Of a stretch of 10,328 bases of DNA, positions 8,301 through 10,328 are shown one piece after another (position 1 is the stretch's first letter; every line of letters starts with the position of its first letter). The notes under the pieces are model-generated. The model was not told the DNA's origin and made no database searches. It saw nothing but the letters and a program-made list of their open reading frames with translations. Source of the DNA: Caldilineae bacterium (GTDB taxonomy: Bacteria; Chloroflexota; Anaerolineae; J102); NCBI GenBank assembly GCA_011192085.1, contig DUEQ01000537.1:1-10328 (forward strand), read 5' to 3'. A program made the translations under genes and the position numbers.

Positions 8301-8472
8301 GGATGCTTTCAGGCGGCTGCTCCTGATCATCCACCAGCCAGGCGATGCGGCGGGTGATGATGCGAGTCTTGCCGCTGCCGGGTCCGGCCAACGCCAGCAA
8401 AGGCGCGGGCTGATAAGTGACGGCTTTCCGCTGCGGTTCGTTGAGGTCTTCCAGCCAGTTCCGTTCTGCCAT
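5383..8472 (-). CDS. UvrD/PcrA-type DNA helicase with embedded DEDDh 3'-5' exonuclease
   Basis: The product is 1029 residues from the ATG at 8472. It has a complete superfamily 1A helicase: Q motif LNEPQRKAV (10-18), Walker A AGPGSGKT (29-36, Lys35), VTFTNRAAEEM (Ia), DEYQD (217-221), DDDQTIYGWRGSD (245-257), YSYR (277-280), TLHNAKGAEFPVV (motif V, 921-933) and EERRVFYVGLTRAQ (motif VI, 957-970). Between motifs IV and V, in the 2B region, lies a whole DnaQ-like exonuclease (about 617-785): DVETTG (Asp623, Glu625), GHNIARFD (Asp711), and His766 with Asp771 in an HxAxxD block. All five DEDDh residues are present, so both ATPase/translocase and 3'-5' nuclease activity are expected, probably in DNA repair or end processing. 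The tail is basic (KAARDRRTKLRKGR). Typical UvrD/PcrA is about 720 residues; the excess is largely the exonuclease and its flanks. A TTG at 8502 is in frame but lies in the repeat element and is less likely. Confidence 0.93.
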   Translation of the reverse strand: MAERNWLEDLNEPQRKAVTYQPAPLLALAGPGSGKTRIITRRIAWLVDDQEQPPESILAVTFTNRAAEEMRERLFHFLGDRAEGVWIHTFHAAAMRILRKFGDRIGVPLDFVILDEDEQRLAIARQLRLLNLSREQYSVGEIAARIGQAKSLLMNPETVTEDNAPEMTEVIRAYEAWLRAHRMLDFDDLIRFAVQLLRQDEEVRDFYRRTLQHILVDEYQDINKAQYAFLTLLAPPGASITAVADDDQTIYGWRGSDPSFVDAFIQRYDPAIIKLPYSYRCPPSILYGAQHLIAREDKPDARRNFMQSRAEAEDAPIHHYIFRHVRQEQAWLITLIRKLMAERGVTQGDIAILYRTHRLGEPVEQALLEAGFHVQRVRPKSFFDRHQVREVVRYLQMARAVHEDDLTRVLNFPVHQIDELTMVQLRRLAQTGRISLIALMARVDAFPEITPLTRHHLQRLHDLARNQLPDLESDAGEAVKRIFAQLDALRSPWRRRDRERLARLFDVTRLPDDVARMRNWLDAGRAPLLLYEDGLDARLAAFLLQRILADYLRVDAAMAPAEGVDITGPAIFFGDPTHAPAMPDLITLPEQPQLPQTAWAWRLGQQLLLSYENLAQGRFIFYDVETTGPSVRRDELVEIAAWAYEAGQPAGDPFRTFVRPQRGYIPPSAVKVHGIRYDDVVDAPDIAEALPRFLDYIRDDILVGHNIARFDNRFIDKVRGEIEGKGFYPLYIDTLRLARRLLPDARSLSLERLSQSLGLHKGPIRHRALEDLQVNADLFYLLTEYLLAEKEQEALAEFLPLVGLSLLDGKEMGGEFRSMLLDGAARVASSRSDETLLDAFPPERQLSLMERMRLLAAHQPRRDEEDDDWEEMRRLFLAHVAAFKKYGRDHTLRAFLDYQALLNNADTFAHEAQPDAITLMTLHNAKGAEFPVVIIIGVEQENLPIWRSMNDPRKLAEERRVFYVGLTRAQKAVYLFSTNDREDGFFRYPSQFAFEIPPRYIRHYRIYPDGRVLEIKAARDRRTKLRKGR

Positions 8473-8497
8473 GACGATATGGTCTGGTGCGAAAATC

Positions 8498-8568
8498 GAC
8501 AATGGACGCTGGACAATGGACGATAGCGTTCATCCATCTCCATCGCCTATCGCCCATCGTCCATTGTC
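8498..8568. repeat. degenerate 7-nt repeat palindrome upstream of the helicase gene
   Basis: The left arm is built of heptamers TGGACGC, TGGACAA, TGGACGA (8503-8523) and the right arm of TATCGCC, CATCGTC, CATTGTC (8548-8568). A perfect 13-bp inverted repeat pairs GACAATGGACGAT (8512-8524) with its complement at 8556-8568. An 11-nt direct repeat GACAATGGACG occurs at 8498 and 8512, so the right arm can pair in two registers. CGATAG (8521-8526) also has a second complement at 8547-8552. The element ends 26 bp before the helicase ATG and resembles a dispersed intergenic repeat more than a gene-specific site. Confidence 0.65.
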
Positions 8569-8574
8569 ACCGAT

Positions 8575-8587
8575 ATTGTAGCATAAT
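8575..8587. promoter_or_regulatory. AT-rich patch with back-to-back -10-like sequences
   Basis: In a G+C-rich intergenic region, TACAAT on the - strand (8580-8575) and CATAAT on the + strand (8582-8587) each match a -10 box at five of six positions and point to the helicase and phosphohexomutase genes respectively. No good -35 is visible for either, so this is a weak call. If the - strand box is used, the 7-nt repeat palindrome would lie in the helicase mRNA leader. Confidence 0.25.
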
Positions 8588-8590
8588 TGT

Positions 8591-8617
8591 GAAGCGGCTC
8601 ACCATTGGAGCGGCTTC
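8591..8617 (+). repeat. imperfect hairpin / AGCGGCT direct repeat in the phosphohexomutase leader
   Basis: GAAGCGGCTC (8591-8600) pairs with GAGCGGCTTC (8608-8617) except at one position, with a 7-nt loop. The same stretch contains AGCGGCT twice at a 16-nt distance (8593, 8609). It could be an operator pair or an RNA stem; nothing decides between them. Confidence 0.3.
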
Positions 8618-8747
8618 GGGTTTGGCGGGAATCAGGCCTTTGTGGCAAACTTGCAGCACGCGACATGACCCACCGTCGCATTATGTCGCCACGAGAGACG
8701 CACATCGATGAAACCTTGGTTGGGTTTTTTCATTTTTCCCCGGCGTT

Positions 8748-8752
8748 GGAGG
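8748..8752 (+). promoter_or_regulatory. ribosome binding site deciding the phosphohexomutase start
   Basis: GGAGG lies 5 nt before the ATG at 8758. The frame is open further upstream (for example ATG at 8665), but this motif and the conserved N-terminus RIRFGTDGWR favour 8758. Confidence 0.65.
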
Positions 8753-8757
8753 ATCCC

Positions 8758-10200
8758 ATGACACGCATTCGCTTTGGCACCGACGGCTGGCGCGCCGTCA
8801 TCAGTGAGGATTTCACTTTCGAGAATGTGCGGCTGGTCAGCCAGGCCATCGCCGATATGTTTCAGGCGGAGCAAAAGGGTTCGGACCCGTTGTTCGTGGT
8901 GGGGTATGACACCCGTTTTCTCTCCGATCGCTATGCCCAGACCGTGGCGGGGGTGCTCGCGGCCAACGGCATCCGCGTGCTGCTCACCGAGCGCTTCGCG
9001 GCCACGCCCGCGGTGTCCTACGCCATCGTGAACCGGAAAGCCTCGGGCGGGGTCATGATCACCGCCAGCCACAACCCGCCCCGCTACAACGGCCTGAAGT
9101 TGAAGGCGTGGTACGGCGGCTCACCATCGCCCGAAACCAGTCGTCAGGTGGAGCGCGTGCTGGCCGAGAATCTGCGGTCAGGCCGGGCCGCGCGTCAGGT
9201 GACGCTGGAGGAGGGGCTACGGTCGGGCATGATCGCACTGTTCGATCCCTATCCCGAGTACGCCACGCATGTGGCCCGGCTAGTGGACCTGGACGCCATC
9301 GCCCGCTCGGGCCTGCCCATCGCCATTGATGCCATGTACGGCGCGGGCATCGGCTACACCGACCGCATCCTGAGGGAAGCAGGCGTGGAGCCCATTGTCA
9401 TCCACAACGAGATGAACCCCGGCTTTAGCGGCCTCCATCCTGAGCCCATCGCCCGTCACCTGGAGGCGTTGAGGGAGGCCATGCGAAGCACGGACGCCAT
9501 GCTAGGGCTGGCCACGGACGGCGACGCGGATCGCATCGGCGCGATGAGCTCGGACGGGCGATTCATCGATCCCCACGGCATCATGACCCTGACGCTGGAC
9601 TATCTCTTGCAGCAGGGGGAGCGAGGCCAGGTGGTGAAGACGGTCAGCACAACACAGATGCTCAACATCCTGGCCGCCGAACACGAGCTGGAGGTCATCG
9701 AGACGCCCGTGGGCTTCAATTACATCTCCAGTTTCATGCTGGAAAACAACGTGCTCATCGGCGGTGAGGAATCGGGCGGCATCTCCATCAAGGGGCATAT
9801 CCCCGAAGGGGATGGTGTGCTCATAGGCCTGCTGCTGGCCGAACTCGTGGCCAAACAGGGAGGCGACATCCAGGCCCTGTTGGACCGCATCATGGACCGC
9901 ATCGGACGTTTCGCTTACGCCCGCCATGACTATCCCACCCAGCCCTTCTCCAAGCCCGAGCTGGTGCGGGCCCTCACCGATTCAGCGCCCGACCGCCTCA
10001 TGGGCGTCCCCATCGCCCGGCTGAACACCCTCGACGGGGTCAAGTATCTACTAGAGGATGGAAGCTGGCTTCTGATCCGGCCTTCGGGCACGGAGCCTGT
10101 GCTGCGGGTCTATGCCGAGGCCCACGACATGGACGGGGTGCAACGGCTGTTGGCCGAAGGCGCGGCCCTGGCGCAACACGCACAACGGGCCATGGCTTGA
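8758..10200 (+). CDS. alpha-D-phosphohexomutase (phosphoglucomutase/phosphomannomutase)
   Basis: The product is 480 residues, a cytoplasmic enzyme that moves phosphate between the 1 and 6 positions of a hexose via a phosphoserine and a bisphosphate intermediate. It feeds or drains nucleotide-sugar, glycogen or cell-wall precursor pools. All four family motifs are present in order: the active-site loop TASHNPPRYNG (Ser104), the Mg2+ loop DGDADRIG (Asp254, Asp256, Asp258), the sugar-binding loop GEESGG (337-341) and the phosphate-binding loop RPSGTEPVLR (441-450). The N-terminus FGTDGWR is also typical. The motifs do not tell glucose from mannose or glucosamine specificity. The gene is divergent from the helicase gene, has a leader of more than 100 nt, and is followed 5 nt after its stop by a hairpin. 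Confidence 0.93.
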   Translation: MTRIRFGTDGWRAVISEDFTFENVRLVSQAIADMFQAEQKGSDPLFVVGYDTRFLSDRYAQTVAGVLAANGIRVLLTERFAATPAVSYAIVNRKASGGVMITASHNPPRYNGLKLKAWYGGSPSPETSRQVERVLAENLRSGRAARQVTLEEGLRSGMIALFDPYPEYATHVARLVDLDAIARSGLPIAIDAMYGAGIGYTDRILREAGVEPIVIHNEMNPGFSGLHPEPIARHLEALREAMRSTDAMLGLATDGDADRIGAMSSDGRFIDPHGIMTLTLDYLLQQGERGQVVKTVSTTQMLNILAAEHELEVIETPVGFNYISSFMLENNVLIGGEESGGISIKGHIPEGDGVLIGLLLAELVAKQGGDIQALLDRIMDRIGRFAYARHDYPTQPFSKPELVRALTDSAPDRLMGVPIARLNTLDGVKYLLEDGSWLLIRPSGTEPVLRVYAEAHDMDGVQRLLAEGAALAQHAQRAMA

Positions 10201-10205
10201 TGATA

Positions 10206-10238
10206 AAGCGGCCGCACATCGACGGGTGCGATCCGCTT
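10206..10238 (+). terminator. stem-loop after the phosphohexomutase gene, possible terminator
   Basis: AAGCGG (10206-10211) pairs with CCGCTT (10233-10238) and CGCAC (10213-10217) with GTGCG (10226-10230), giving an 11-bp stem with a small internal loop and an 8-nt apical loop. It starts 5 nt after the stop codon. No T-run follows, so intrinsic termination would be atypical; 3'-end protection is an alternative. Confidence 0.35.
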
Positions 10239-10328
10239 GGAACCGCAGGAAACGGCTGAAAGATTGGGTTTTCACCCATTGCCGACAATGCTCACATTCA
10301 GCAATCCAACGAGGTATCTGCAAAACGG
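10239..10328. other. non-coding end of window
   Basis: I see no supported reading frame with a ribosome site here. The only structure is a short stem, TGGGT-TTTC-ACCCA (10265-10278), without a T-run. Confidence 0.4.

Noticed and set aside
8473..8502. TTG start for the helicase, adding ten residues
   Set aside because: TTG is rare as a start, lies within the 7-nt repeat element, and the helicase Q-motif region begins normally from the ATG at 8472.
8503..8568. CRISPR-like repeats or an insertion-sequence end
   Set aside because: Repeat units are only 7 nt, have no spacers, and no transposase or target duplication is visible.

Overview
The window looks like chromosomal DNA of a G+C-rich bacterium, most likely a member of the Chloroflexota (Anaerolineae/Caldilineae-like). 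This is an inference. It rests on a secreted protein with a Thr/Pro-rich linker between two lectin-like domains and a C-terminal Tyr-Leu-Pro tail, a style I associate with that phylum, and on the family types of the other genes. There are no rRNA, tRNA, CRISPR, phage or transposase signals.

Layout: a short + strand gene tail (1-138; thioredoxin-fold, DsbA-like C-terminus) runs into the window. It is convergent with a five-gene block on the - strand. In transcription order the block is: a UvrD/PcrA-type helicase with an embedded DnaQ-type exonuclease (8472-5383), a membrane-anchored SGNH-hydrolase-like protein (5283-4123), a short-type homoserine dehydrogenase (4014-2986), the Na+/H+ antiporter NhaA (2912-1461), and a secreted two-domain protein (1455-220). 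Gaps are 99, 108, 73 and 5 bp. Only nhaA and the secreted gene are tightly coupled; the others may be separate units or a loose co-directional run. A phosphohexomutase gene (8758-10200) is divergent from the helicase across a 285-bp intergenic region. The last 128 bp hold no gene that I can support.

How the genes relate: they mix DNA repair (helicase-exonuclease), aspartate-family amino-acid synthesis (homoserine dehydrogenase), ion homeostasis (NhaA), envelope functions (SGNH protein, secreted protein) and sugar-phosphate metabolism (phosphohexomutase). This does not look like one pathway or a defence island.

The item most worth a second look is the helicase. A complete DEDDh 3'-5' exonuclease, with all five catalytic residues present, sits inside the 2B region of a complete superfamily 1A helicase. 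Next in interest are a degenerate 7-nt repeat palindrome in the helicase 5' region, a promoter-plus-palindrome arrangement before nhaA, a three-part GC-rich repeat around the SGNH stop codon, and the conserved-looking C-terminal tail of the secreted protein.
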